A DNA stretch of 64,000 nucleotides from contig NZ_MVIJ01000003.1 of the NCBI RefSeq assembly GCF_002086735.1, positions 62,001 through 126,000 of the forward strand, given 5' to 3'. The translations under genes and the position numbers were made by a program. The number at the start of each line of letters is the position of its first letter. Position 1 is the stretch's first letter. This DNA comes from Mycobacterium scrofulaceum. Lineage in GTDB: Bacteria; Actinomycetota; Actinomycetes; Mycobacteriales; Mycobacteriaceae. A model generated the notes under the pieces. It was not told the DNA's origin. It did not search any database and saw nothing but the letters and a program-made list of their open reading frames with translations. Shown here piece by piece: positions 34,100-42,751 of the stretch.

Positions 34100-35287
34100 T
34101 CAGGCCACCTCAATGACCATCGCGGCACCCATACCACCGCCGGCGCACATTGACAGCACGCCGATACCCCCACCGCGCCTGCGCAATTCGTAGATCGCCG
34201 AGGTGACCATGCGGGCGCCGGTTGCGGCGATCGGGTGGCCCAGGCTGATGCCCGAGCCGTAGACGTTGACGATCTCCTCGTCGAGACCGAGTTCGCGCGC
34301 ACACGCCACCGCCTGAGCGGCGAACGCCTCGTTGATTTCGAATAGTGCGACATCCTCGAGCTTGCGGCCCGCCAACTCGAGCGCCTTCGGGATAGCTTTG
34401 ATCGGCCCGCTGCCGGTCCGCGTCGGGTCCAGTCCGACCTGCGTCCAGGACAGCACGCTTGCCAGCACATCCTGCTGGGTGTCCGGGCTGGCCAGCGCGA
34501 CCACTGCCGCGGCATCGTTGATCCCGGAGGAGTTTCCTGCCGTCACGGTGAAGCCTTCGATCTCAGGATGCAGCACCTTCAGCCCGGCAAGCGACTCCAT
34601 CGAACTCCCGCGCCGTGGATGCTCGTCCTCGGCGAAGGTAATCACGCTGCCGTCGGCCTGGGGCACCTGGAGCGGGATGATCTCGTCGGTGAACGCCCCG
34701 GTGTCGATGGCCCTGATCGCGCGCTGATGGCTGCGCAGCGCCCAATTGTCCTGGTCCTCGCGGGTGATCCCGTACTGAAGGTTGCAGTTGTGCGCGACGG
34801 TGATGGACATGTCCATGGCGGGCGCTTCCGCAGTCGGCGGATGCGACTCGGGGAACCACTGCGCGTAGTCCTCGGGCGACTTGCCTGCGGTGAAGAGCTT
34901 GCGCTTCTGCATGATTGGGCCGGTCGACAGCGACTCCATACCGCCGGCCAGGATGGCGCGGCTCATCCCGGACGCGATCTGCCCGGCGCCCACGGCGATG
35001 GCCGAAAGACTCGATGCGCACTGGCGGTTGACGGCGAGCCCGGGAATGTCGAGCATGCCGAGGGCCACCGCGATGTAGCGGGCACTGTCGCCGCCGCCCT
35101 GCATGCTCTCGGCCAGCACCAGGTCGTCGAAGTCCGCCGCGTCCAGTCCGGAGCGTTCGACGACGGCCTGCACGACGGGTTTGGCGAGCTCGATCGCCGG
35201 CATGTTGGCCAGCGTGCCCTTGCGCGCCGTTCCGATCGGTGTGCGGGCAGCGGCCACGATCGCTGCGCGGGACGTGGTGGTGGCCAT
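34100..35287 (-). CDS. Thiolase (acetyl-CoA acyltransferase, FadA-type)
   Basis: A 395-residue classical thiolase with all three catalytic landmarks: C90 in NRQCASSLSA, H351 in GISLGHPIAATGARM and C381 in LSMCAGGGMGAAMVIE, plus INEAFAAQAVA. It catalyses CoA-dependent cleavage of a 3-ketoacyl-CoA, releasing acetyl- or propionyl-CoA. It is the only fully conventional thiolase in the window. Divergent from the MaoC/aldolase/ligase operon across the 35345-35370 inverted repeat. Confidence 0.93.
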   Translation of the reverse strand: MATTTSRAAIVAAARTPIGTARKGTLANMPAIELAKPVVQAVVERSGLDAADFDDLVLAESMQGGGDSARYIAVALGMLDIPGLAVNRQCASSLSAIAVGAGQIASGMSRAILAGGMESLSTGPIMQKRKLFTAGKSPEDYAQWFPESHPPTAEAPAMDMSITVAHNCNLQYGITREDQDNWALRSHQRAIRAIDTGAFTDEIIPLQVPQADGSVITFAEDEHPRRGSSMESLAGLKVLHPEIEGFTVTAGNSSGINDAAAVVALASPDTQQDVLASVLSWTQVGLDPTRTGSGPIKAIPKALELAGRKLEDVALFEINEAFAAQAVACARELGLDEEIVNVYGSGISLGHPIAATGARMVTSAIYELRRRGGGIGVLSMCAGGGMGAAMVIEVA

Positions 35288-35344
35288 GTGTCTCCCAAGA
35301 TCGTTAGAGTTGACGGGCTGCTTGCCCGACGAGCGACGCCAGTC

Positions 35345-35370
35345 TATACCGTTAAATAGATATCGGTATA
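35345..35370. promoter_or_regulatory. Inverted repeat TATACCG-N12-CGGTATA in divergent promoter
   Basis: Arms at 35345-35351 and 35364-35370 are exact inverted repeats. An inner dyad GATAT-CGGT-ATATC (35359-35372) overlaps the right arm. It is the only AT-rich part of the 110-bp gap between the thiolase operon and the MaoC operon. Regulator unknown. Confidence 0.6.
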
Positions 35371-35397
35371 TCGGCGCAGGCGACGTTGGGAGCAGCG

Positions 35398-35856
35398 GTG
35401 AAAATGATCAGGTCCGTGGACGATGCACTCGCGACGATCGGTGAGGAACTGGGCGTCAGCCGGTGGGTGGAAATCGACCAGAGCCGGATCGACGCCTTCG
35501 CCGACGTCACGATGGATCATCAGTGGATCCACGTCGATGTCGAGAAGGCCAAGGCCGAAAGTCCTTACGGCGCAACGATCGCGCACGGCTTTCTCACGCT
35601 CTCGCTCATCCCCGGTGTGAGCAAGGACAACTACCGCGTCGAGAACGCCAAGATGGGCATCAACTACGGCCTGAACAAGGTGCGATTCCTGTCCGCGGTC
35701 ACCGCCGGTAGCCGCATCCGAGTCCGGTCCGAGCTCGCCGACGCCACCAAGGTCGCCGACGACACCGTGAACCTGACCGTGCGACACACCGTCGAGATCG
35801 ATGGAGTCGACAAACCGGCCGCCGTGGCCGAACTGATCGCGCGGTTCGTATGGTGA
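35398..35856 (+). CDS. MaoC-family (R)-specific enoyl-CoA hydratase
   Basis: A 152-residue single-hotdog MaoC dehydratase. The catalytic pair D40 and H45 sit in MDHQWIHVD, followed by SPYGATIAHGFLTLSL, the hydratase-2 signature. It hydrates trans-2-enoyl-CoA. The start is GTG 35398, 5 nt after GGGAG; ATG 35404 is too far. Its stop overlaps the aldolase-like gene. The order MaoC then Ltp2-like protein mimics the ChsH1/ChsH2-Ltp2 step of steroid side-chain degradation, where hydration precedes retro-aldol cleavage. Confidence 0.9.
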   Translation: MKMIRSVDDALATIGEELGVSRWVEIDQSRIDAFADVTMDHQWIHVDVEKAKAESPYGATIAHGFLTLSLIPGVSKDNYRVENAKMGINYGLNKVRFLSAVTAGSRIRVRSELADATKVADDTVNLTVRHTVEIDGVDKPAAVAELIARFVW

Positions 35857-37046
35857 CCGGTGGTCCGTTCGACGGCAAGGCCGTCCTGACCGGAGCGGGT
35901 AAGTCGCAGGTCGGCCGCAGGCTGGGCCGGACGGGATTGGACCTCACCCTCGAGGCTGTGCTGCGGGCGATCGCCGACGCCGGGCTGAGCGTCGACGACG
36001 TAGACGGGATCGCGAGTTACCCGGGACCGGGTGTGCCGGACGCGGGGTTCTCCGGAGCGACCGTCCAAGAGGTCCGCAACGCACTCGGACTGCGCACCCG
36101 CTGGTACGTCTCCGCGATGGAGACAGCGGGGCAGATCGGCCCGGCGATCGAGGCCTGCATGGCGGTCAGTCTCGGGCTGGCCAACCACGTCGTGGTCTAC
36201 CGGTCGGTATGGGAATCCACCGCCGCGCAACAAGCCGGCGGCGGTCGGGCCTCGGTGCTGTTCGGCGGCGGGGAATTGCCCCCGCACCTGGAATGGACGG
36301 CGCCCTTTGGCGCACTGTCGGCGGCGAACTGGCTGGCGATGCCCGCCCAGCGCTACATGCACGACTTCGGCCTGACCCGCGAGCACCTCGGCCGCATCGC
36401 GATCAACGCCCGCACCAACGCCGGACTCAATCCCGATGCGGTCTATCGCGAACCGATGACGATGGACGACTACCTCGGTGCGCGGATGATCTCCGAGCCG
36501 CTGTGCCTCTATGACTGCGATGTGCCCTGCGACGGCGCCACCGCCGTGATCGTGTCGCGCCGTGACGCCGCCAACGGCCTGCCGCGACACCCGCTGACGG
36601 TGGAGTCCGTCGGGCCCGGGATGTTCGAGCGGGCGACCTGGGATCAGCGCGGCGACATCACCACGATGGCGGCGCACGATTCGGCGGCCACGCTGTGGGA
36701 GCACACCACCCTGACTCCCGCCGATGTCGACATGGCCCAGCTCTACGACGGCTTCTCCTTCCTGACCGTCATGTGGCTGGAAGCGATGGGCTTCTGCGAG
36801 CACGGCAAGGTCGGCGAATTCGTCGGCGACGGTTCGTCTATCGCACTGGACAGTTCGCTGCCGATCAACACCAGCGGCGGTCAACTCTCCGGCGGGCGAC
36901 TACACGGAATGGGCTTCCTGCACGAGGCATGTGTGCAGTTGTGGGGCGAGGGCGGCGATCGGCAGGCGCCCCGCACCCCCGAGGTGGTGGCAGTCGGTGT
37001 GGGCGGCGGGCCGGTGGCTGGATCGATGCTGCTGAGTAGCCGGTAA
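35850..37046 (+). CDS. Ltp2-like thiolase-fold aldolase (no thiolase Cys)
   Basis: A 398-residue thiolase-superfamily protein. The usual catalytic Cys segment reads VSAMETAGQIG and lacks Cys; the C-terminal segment NTSGGQLSGGRLHGMGFLHEA differs from GHPxGATG. QLYDGFSFLTVMWLEAMGF keeps a Tyr typical of the steroid retro-aldolase Ltp2 region. It probably cleaves a 3-hydroxyacyl-CoA (beta-hydroxy, tertiary) to ketone or aldehyde plus short acyl-CoA, with a DUF35 partner (33664-34098 or 4550-5770). ATG 35850 or GTG 35853 may be the start; both overlap the MaoC stop. Confidence 0.82.
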   Translation: MVTGGPFDGKAVLTGAGKSQVGRRLGRTGLDLTLEAVLRAIADAGLSVDDVDGIASYPGPGVPDAGFSGATVQEVRNALGLRTRWYVSAMETAGQIGPAIEACMAVSLGLANHVVVYRSVWESTAAQQAGGGRASVLFGGGELPPHLEWTAPFGALSAANWLAMPAQRYMHDFGLTREHLGRIAINARTNAGLNPDAVYREPMTMDDYLGARMISEPLCLYDCDVPCDGATAVIVSRRDAANGLPRHPLTVESVGPGMFERATWDQRGDITTMAAHDSAATLWEHTTLTPADVDMAQLYDGFSFLTVMWLEAMGFCEHGKVGEFVGDGSSIALDSSLPINTSGGQLSGGRLHGMGFLHEACVQLWGEGGDRQAPRTPEVVAVGVGGGPVAGSMLLSSR

Positions 37047-37049
37047 CTC

Positions 37050-38612
37050 ATGTCGAGGGCCGAAGTCGACGACATGACGCTCGGTGACATCGTGACCGAC
37101 AACGCAGCCCGCTTTCCCGACGTCGTCGCCTACCGGTACGGCCAGCGCACCGTGACCCACGCACAATTACGGGACCGGGCGGTCCGATTGGTGTCGGCGA
37201 TGGCCGCGGCAGGGGTGAGGCGCCAGGACCGCATCGCAGTGTTGAGCCGCAACAGCATCGAGTTCGGCGAACTGAACGCAGCCGCCCAACTCGGCGGAAT
37301 TATCATGGCCACCATCAACTTTCGGCTTTCGCCTCCCGAGATGGATGATGCGCTGCGGCGCGTCGCCCCGTCGATCGTGTTCTGCGCCGCCGAGTTCGTG
37401 CCGGTGATCGGCGATCTCATCGCGGATATGCCGTCGCCACCGATGTTGGTGGTCATCGGCGGACAAGCTCCGCAGGGGATCACGGGCTACGAACGATTTG
37501 TGGAGGAAGGCGGTAGCGGCGAGCCCGAGTTCGTGGCCCGGCCTGACGACATCGCGTATCTGCTGTTCACCAGCGGCACGACCGGCGCATCCAAGTGCTG
37601 CATCCTCGGACAGCGAGAGATGCGCCGGGTCGCATTCACGATGAACAACGAGATGCGTTGCGGCAGCGCCGATCGCGGGCTGATCAATATGCCGATGTTC
37701 CACTTCGGTGCGCTTGGGATTATCGGTGGACTGCATGCTCGAGGCGGAACCGTGGTGCTGCAGCAACAGTTCGACGCGGCCGATGCGGTGCGGCTGATCG
37801 CCGACGAGCGCATCACGGTGCTGCATCTGGCGCCGGTCATGCTCAGGGCGCTCCTCGATGAGGTGAGCGATCGCTTGGCGGTGGAATCGGTTCGCACGGT
37901 GGTCTATTCGGCCGCGCCGATGACCGCGGCTATCCTGCGGCGGGCACTCGCCGTTCTGCCGGACGCGGGTTTCCTCAACCTTTACGGACAGACGGAAGTC
38001 ATTGTCTCTGGACTGCCCCGGGAACTGCACATCCTCGACGACCCCAACGCTGCCGAGCGGCTGAGCTCGGTTGGCTTCCCATTTCCCGACACCCGGGTAC
38101 GTGTGGTCGGTGCGGACGGTGGCGTCCTGCCCGTGGGGCAGGCAGGTGAGATCGTCGTGCGGTCCGACTCGATGTTCCGCGGCTACTGGCAGGACGCGGC
38201 GGCAACGCAGGCGACGCTGCGGGACGGGTGGTGTCGCACCGGCGACATGGGTCGACTGGACGAGCGCGGGCTGCTCTATTTGATGGACCGCAAGAAGGAC
38301 GTGATCATCAGCGGCGGGGAGAATATTTATTCGCCCGAGGTCGAGGATGCAGTCAGTGCGGTTGACGGGGTGGCCGCTTGCGCCGTCGTCGGGGTGCCCG
38401 ACGACAAGTGGGGCGAGGCGGTCTGCGCCGTTGTGGTGCCGCGCGGCGGTGCGTCGCCGACGCTGGAAATGGTGCAAGAGGGGGTCCGGCAGCGGTTGGC
38501 GCGCTACAAGGTGCCTCGTCGACTGGTGTTGGTCGCCGATCTGCCTGTACTGGCCAGCGGCAAGGTGGACAAGAAGCGACTGCGCGCCGAGCTGAAGGCC
38601 GCCGCCGGCTGA
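37050..38612 (+). CDS. Acyl-CoA ligase (AMP-forming, FadD-type)
   Basis: A 520-residue ANL ligase: P-loop YLLFTSGTTGASKCC (Ala instead of the usual Pro), LYGQTEV, GWCRTGDMGRLDERGLLYLMDRKKDVIISGGENIYSPEVED and catalytic Lys in ASGKVDKKRL. It follows the aldolase-like gene by 3 nt. ATG 37050 lacks a clear ribosome-binding site; ATG 37074, slightly downstream, is an alternative. Converges on the tandem-TetR gene with a 10-bp gap. Confidence 0.9.
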   Translation: MSRAEVDDMTLGDIVTDNAARFPDVVAYRYGQRTVTHAQLRDRAVRLVSAMAAAGVRRQDRIAVLSRNSIEFGELNAAAQLGGIIMATINFRLSPPEMDDALRRVAPSIVFCAAEFVPVIGDLIADMPSPPMLVVIGGQAPQGITGYERFVEEGGSGEPEFVARPDDIAYLLFTSGTTGASKCCILGQREMRRVAFTMNNEMRCGSADRGLINMPMFHFGALGIIGGLHARGGTVVLQQQFDAADAVRLIADERITVLHLAPVMLRALLDEVSDRLAVESVRTVVYSAAPMTAAILRRALAVLPDAGFLNLYGQTEVIVSGLPRELHILDDPNAAERLSSVGFPFPDTRVRVVGADGGVLPVGQAGEIVVRSDSMFRGYWQDAAATQATLRDGWCRTGDMGRLDERGLLYLMDRKKDVIISGGENIYSPEVEDAVSAVDGVAACAVVGVPDDKWGEAVCAVVVPRGGASPTLEMVQEGVRQRLARYKVPRRLVLVADLPVLASGKVDKKRLRAELKAAAG

Positions 38613-38622
38613 GCTCCTATGT

Positions 38623-39954
38623 TCACGCTTCACGCAGGAGCGAACGGCGCAACAGCTTGACCATCAACTCAGCGGCCTGCTCGTCGCTGTTCGGTCCGCT
38701 AGCCCCCGTCGGCTCGGACATCCGGCCCAGGACCGCCACGAACACCGCGCCTGCCACGTCAGCGTCGATGCCGGGCGGCAGGTCGACGGTGGACAACAAC
38801 GCGGCAACCGCCTGGAAAATCGCGCCAATACCGTGGTCCACATCGGCGTTGGAGAGCTGTTCTGCGACCGCGCCGTCGAACCACGCCCGGATCACGCCGC
38901 GGTAGGTGCGATGGAATCGGACGTAGCCAAGCATCCATTCGGTCAGCGAATCCGCGGCCTTGGCAGGCAGGGCGGCGGCGTGCTTCTCGATCTCAGCGAC
39001 CGCTCGGCGGGTCAGTTCGGCCAGGATCTTGTCCTTGGTGCTGAAGTACCGGTACAAGGTCGCGCGGCTGACATCGGCGGCGGCCGCGATCTCCTCCATG
39101 CCGATGGCGTAGTAGCCGCGTTCGGCGAACAACGCCGAACTGACCGACAGCACATCCTGCGGAATCGGCGATCCCGAAGCCTCGACGGCCGCCGGTGTCG
39201 CCGCGGCATAGTCGAGGGCGCGGGGCGTGGTTCGTGCGCATCCGTCTCTTGCCGGTGCTACCACCTGCAACACGTCGGCTGGGGTCTCGGGGAACAGCAT
39301 CAGCTGCAATGCACCGGTCAACGACCACGTCACGGTCGCGCGAGCGGGCAAAGGGAGCATGTCCCGGTACCGGTAGAGGTGAACCATGTGGGGGATCCGC
39401 CCGAGTGCTGCGGCCGCATCGTCGGCTTCCAGATCCCGCAGGCGTGTCCGCCGCAGCCGATCGGTGACGGTCTGATGGAACTGGGCGGCGGCCGAGCTGG
39501 CATCGATGACGGCCAACCCGGTGGCCGTGCCGATGCCCGGAAACTCGGCGAACACCGCTGCGTGGGCGTCGTAGATATCCGCCCATGCGACGAGCCAACG
39601 GTGCAGCGCATCCACTCCGTCGACTGTCGGGCCGAGTTCACCGAGGTGTTCACCGTGTGCCAGCACGTCGCGTTCGGCCAGCGCACTCAGTTCGCGGAAG
39701 ATCTCTTCCTTGCCCGCGAAGTATTGATACACGGTCGCACGAGAGGCGCCGGCCGTCTTCGCGATGGCGTCAAGTGAGGTGGCGTGAAATCCGTTGGCCA
39801 GGAACACTTCCGCGGCGGATCCCAGTATGCGCTCGCGGGTGTGCAGGCCGCGGCGTCCCACACCGTGATTGGCGGCGGGGGCATAGCCGGAGCGTCGCAA
39901 CTTGTCGGGAGTGCGGGCCATGTGTGAATTATCCGTCCGCGCCGACACGCTCAT
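38623..39954 (-). CDS. Tandem TetR regulator with two HTH domains
   Basis: A 443-residue protein made of two TetR units. The first HTH (residues about 38-85) has RILGSAAEVFLANGFHATS, RATVYQYFAGKEEIF. The second (about 255-305) has SALFAERGYYAIGMEEIAA, RATLYRYFSTKDKIL. Each is followed by a helical ligand-domain-like region. Most TetR proteins are about 200 residues and dimerise; this one is a covalent double unit. ATG 39954 overlaps the upstream 104-aa gene (ATGA). Three repeated sites at 40318-40372 in the shared promoter are its likely operators. Confidence 0.9.
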   Translation of the reverse strand: MSVSARTDNSHMARTPDKLRRSGYAPAANHGVGRRGLHTRERILGSAAEVFLANGFHATSLDAIAKTAGASRATVYQYFAGKEEIFRELSALAERDVLAHGEHLGELGPTVDGVDALHRWLVAWADIYDAHAAVFAEFPGIGTATGLAVIDASSAAAQFHQTVTDRLRRTRLRDLEADDAAAALGRIPHMVHLYRYRDMLPLPARATVTWSLTGALQLMLFPETPADVLQVVAPARDGCARTTPRALDYAAATPAAVEASGSPIPQDVLSVSSALFAERGYYAIGMEEIAAAADVSRATLYRYFSTKDKILAELTRRAVAEIEKHAAALPAKAADSLTEWMLGYVRFHRTYRGVIRAWFDGAVAEQLSNADVDHGIGAIFQAVAALLSTVDLPPGIDADVAGAVFVAVLGRMSEPTGASGPNSDEQAAELMVKLLRRSLLREA

Positions 39955-40265
39955 CGGGCCGACGGCGCTCCGGGCAGGTTGCGCTTGGCTTTGCCCGGAT
40001 AGCCGAAGAACTTCTCGAAGTTGGCGTCGTTGATGGGCTGCGCGCTGTTGCGGGCTGCAGCGGACCGCAGTGCATCGAGGCGGGCCTGGGCCTTCTCGAG
40101 CGCCTCGACCGGCCCGGATTGCTGCAGGCCTTGCACCTCTCGCGCAGCCGCGGCGATTTCGAGGCGCAGTCGTTCGCCCGCTTCGCCGAAGGTCAACAGG
40201 TCGTGGTCGTCTTCATCGACCTTGTTCCGGCCTGCGTCTTCGGCGGGTCGGTCCGTGGATTCCAT
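39951..40265 (-). CDS. 104-residue charged, probably coiled-coil protein
   Basis: Starts at ATG 40265 after GAGAGG; the longer open frame runs into the promoter. It is highly charged, with an acidic N-terminus (DRPAEDAGRNKVDEDDHD), a long amphipathic helix (residues about 25-80, RLRLEIAAAAREVQGL, EALEKAQARLDALRSAA) and a basic C-terminus (YPGKAKRNLPGAPSAR). I do not recognise a characterised family. Being translationally coupled to the tandem TetR suggests a role with the regulator or with the divergent amidohydrolase. Confidence 0.75.
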   Translation of the reverse strand: MESTDRPAEDAGRNKVDEDDHDLLTFGEAGERLRLEIAAAAREVQGLQQSGPVEALEKAQARLDALRSAAARNSAQPINDANFEKFFGYPGKAKRNLPGAPSAR

Positions 40266-40317
40266 GTCGCGCCTCTCAACTGCTGGACGAATGTGGCTTG
40301 TGTCATATAGTCTGTGA

Positions 40318-40372
40318 GACGAACCGTCAGAAAACAAGACGATATGTCAGAAAAATACGACCGATCGTCAGA
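40318..40372. promoter_or_regulatory. Three direct repeats of GAC-N5-GTCAGA, likely tandem-TetR operators
   Basis: GACGAACCGTCAGA (40318-40331), GACGATATGTCAGA (40338-40351) and GACCGATCGTCAGA (40359-40372) share GAC-N5-GTCAGA with start spacing of 20 and 21 bp, two helical turns. Each is itself a GAC/GTC dyad. The array fills the space between the divergent tandem-TetR/104-aa operon and the amidohydrolase start at 40387, so a bound protein would block both genes. Confidence 0.75.
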
Positions 40373-40386
40373 TGCGAAGGAGCATC

Positions 40387-41586
40387 ATGCCGCTTCAGGA
40401 TGACCACCAGATCGTGTCCGTTGATGACCACTTGGTCGAGCACCCACGCGTGTGGCAGGACAGGTTGCCGCAGAAATACCTCGAACAGGGCCCGCGCATC
40501 GTCGAGGAAAACGGCATGCATCTGTGGCACTACGACGGTCAGGTCTTCCCGACCATCGGCCTGAACGCGGTCGCCGGCAAACCGCCCGAGGAGTGGGGCA
40601 TGGATCCCGTCCGCTACGAGGACATGATTCCGGGCTGCTACGACCCGGTCGCGCGGGTCGCCGACATGGACCTCGACGGTGTGCAGTCGGCATTGTGCTT
40701 CCCGTCGTTCCCGGGATTCGGCGGCGGCACGTTCCAGCGTGCCGAGGACAAGGACCTGGCACTGTTGTGCGTCAAGGCGTGGAACGACTTCTACATCGAC
40801 GAGTGGTGCGCGGTGGCGCCCGAGCGCTACATCCCGCTGGCGATCCTGCCGACATGGGATATCGACGCATGTGTGGCCGAGGCAGAGCGCGTCGCCGCCA
40901 AGGGTGCGCGCACGATCTCGTTCCCGGACAGCCCGGTGCCGCTCGGTCTGCCGTCATTCCACTCCGATCACTGGGACGGCTTGTGGCGGGTCTGCTCGGA
41001 CGCCAAGATGCCGGTGTCGCTGCACTTCGGGTCCGGCTCGTTCGTGCCGGGTTTCTCGTTCTCGACGATCAAGCCGGTCCCGGGTCAGATGGCGGTGCCC
41101 GACGCACCGTTCGCGGTCGCGACGGCACTATTCTCCACGAACCTGATGTGGTCCACGGTCGACCTGCTGTTCTCCGGCAAGCTGCAGCAGTTCCCGGATC
41201 TCCAGATCTCGCTCGCTGAGGGCGGCATCGGTTGGGTGCCTTACATCCTCGAGCGAACCGACTACGTGTGGGAGCGGCACCGCTACTACCAGAAGATTGA
41301 CTTCGACACCCGGCCTTCGGATCTGTTCCGCAAGCACTTCTGGGGATGCTTCATCGACGACGAGCACGGCCTGACGAACCGGCACAGCATCGGCATCGAC
41401 CGGATCATGCTCGAGATCGACTTCCCGCACAGCGACTCCAACTGGCCGAACTCGCGCAAGCGGGCAGCCGAGGTCCTTGCCGACGTGCCCGACGACGAGT
41501 GCAGGCTGATCGTCGAGGAGAACGCCCGCCGGATGCTCAACTTCCCGCGGGTGGGTGCGGTCGATCGGCAACTCGCCGGCGTCTAG
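40387..41586 (+). CDS. Amidohydrolase-2 family metal-dependent hydrolase/decarboxylase
   Basis: A 399-residue amidohydrolase-2: VDDHLVEHPRVW near the N-terminus, MDLDGVQSALCFPSFPGF, VSLHFGSGS, EGGIGWVPYILER, MLEIDFPHSDSNWPNSR and NARRMLNFP. The start is ATG 40387, 4 nt after GAAGGAG; ATG 40372 would lie in the operator. Substrate unknown; the family includes decarboxylases and ring-opening hydrolases. Its TAG stop overlaps the stop of the convergent ACAD (shared CTAG). Confidence 0.88.
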   Translation: MPLQDDHQIVSVDDHLVEHPRVWQDRLPQKYLEQGPRIVEENGMHLWHYDGQVFPTIGLNAVAGKPPEEWGMDPVRYEDMIPGCYDPVARVADMDLDGVQSALCFPSFPGFGGGTFQRAEDKDLALLCVKAWNDFYIDEWCAVAPERYIPLAILPTWDIDACVAEAERVAAKGARTISFPDSPVPLGLPSFHSDHWDGLWRVCSDAKMPVSLHFGSGSFVPGFSFSTIKPVPGQMAVPDAPFAVATALFSTNLMWSTVDLLFSGKLQQFPDLQISLAEGGIGWVPYILERTDYVWERHRYYQKIDFDTRPSDLFRKHFWGCFIDDEHGLTNRHSIGIDRIMLEIDFPHSDSNWPNSRKRAAEVLADVPDDECRLIVEENARRMLNFPRVGAVDRQLAGV

Positions 41587-42737
41587 AGTTTGCCCCGCGA
41601 GACCAGCTGTGCGGCAATGACGTTGCGCTGTATCTCGTTGGTGCCCTCGCCGACGATCATGAGAGGTGCGTCGCGGAAGTAGCGCTCGACGTCGTATTCG
41701 GTGGAATAGCCGTAGCCGCCGTGGATTCGGACGGCGTTGAGCGCGATTTCCATGGCTACCTCCGACGCGAACAGCTTGGCCATCCCGGCCTCCATGTCGC
41801 ATCGCTCACCGCTGTCGTATTTCTCTGCGGCGTAGCGGGTGAGTTGGCGCGCCGCGGTGAGTTTGGTGGCCATGTCAGCCAAATAGTTGCCGACCGACTG
41901 GTGCTTCCAGATCGGTTGGCCGAAGCTCTCCCGCTCCTGCGCGTATTTCAGCGCGTCTTCCAGCGCTGCGCTCGCCACCCCTAGCGCCCGCGATGCAACC
42001 TGAATCCGGCCCGTTTCGAGGCCTTTCATCATCTGGGCGAATCCTCTGCCTGGTTCATCTCCGAGGATCGCCGCGGCCGGTACGCGGCACTCGTCGAACG
42101 ACAGCTCGCAACTCTCCACGCCCTTGTAGCCCAGCTTAGGCAGGTCGCGTGAGACGGTCAGACCCTGACCGTGTTCGACCAGGACTATCGAGATGCCCTT
42201 ATGGCGTGGCTGCGCTTGTGGATCGGTCTTGCACAGCAGTGCGATGAGGCCGGACCTCCGCGCGTTACTGATCCAGGTCTTCGCGCCGTTGATCACCAGC
42301 TCGTTGCCCTCGGCTCGTGCGGTGGTCGTCATCGCCTGCAGGTCGGAGCCGCCACCAGGTTCGGTGAGCGCCATCGTGGCCCGCATCTCCCCGCTCGCCA
42401 TGCGTGGCAAGTACTTCTGTTTCTGTTCTTCGGTGCCGTACAACGAGATCAGCTTGGCGACCACGGTGTGTCCGCCCATCGCGCCGGCCAGGCTCATCCA
42501 GCCACGGGCTAACTCCTCGGTCACCTTCACATAGCAGGGCATCGATACCGGTGAACCGCCGTATTCCTCGGGCACGGCAAGCCCGAAGATTCCGATCCGC
42601 TTCATCTGTTCGATCCACGCTTCCGGGTACTCGTTGGCGTGCTCGACTGCGCGGACCGTGGGCTTGACGTCGCGGTCGACGAAGGCCCGCACGGTTTCGA
42701 CCAGCATGGTCTCTTCATCGCTGAGCGCGACTGTCAT
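41583..42737 (-). CDS. Acyl-CoA dehydrogenase, medium-chain type
   Basis: A 384-residue ACAD: ALTEPGGGSDLQAMTTTA, AKTWISNARRSG, FGQPIWKHQSVGNYLADM, IHGGYGYSTEYDVERYFRDA and IVGEGTNEIQRNVIA, where the Glu of GEGT is the MCAD-type catalytic base. It looks like a self-sufficient homotetramer rather than half of a pair. ATG 42737 follows GGAGC. The gene shares a motif-dense 220-bp promoter region with the ferredoxin gene on the other side. Confidence 0.93.
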   Translation of the reverse strand: MTVALSDEETMLVETVRAFVDRDVKPTVRAVEHANEYPEAWIEQMKRIGIFGLAVPEEYGGSPVSMPCYVKVTEELARGWMSLAGAMGGHTVVAKLISLYGTEEQKQKYLPRMASGEMRATMALTEPGGGSDLQAMTTTARAEGNELVINGAKTWISNARRSGLIALLCKTDPQAQPRHKGISIVLVEHGQGLTVSRDLPKLGYKGVESCELSFDECRVPAAAILGDEPGRGFAQMMKGLETGRIQVASRALGVASAALEDALKYAQERESFGQPIWKHQSVGNYLADMATKLTAARQLTRYAAEKYDSGERCDMEAGMAKLFASEVAMEIALNAVRIHGGYGYSTEYDVERYFRDAPLMIVGEGTNEIQRNVIAAQLVSRGKL

Positions 42738-42751
42738 TGCAGCTCCTATCG

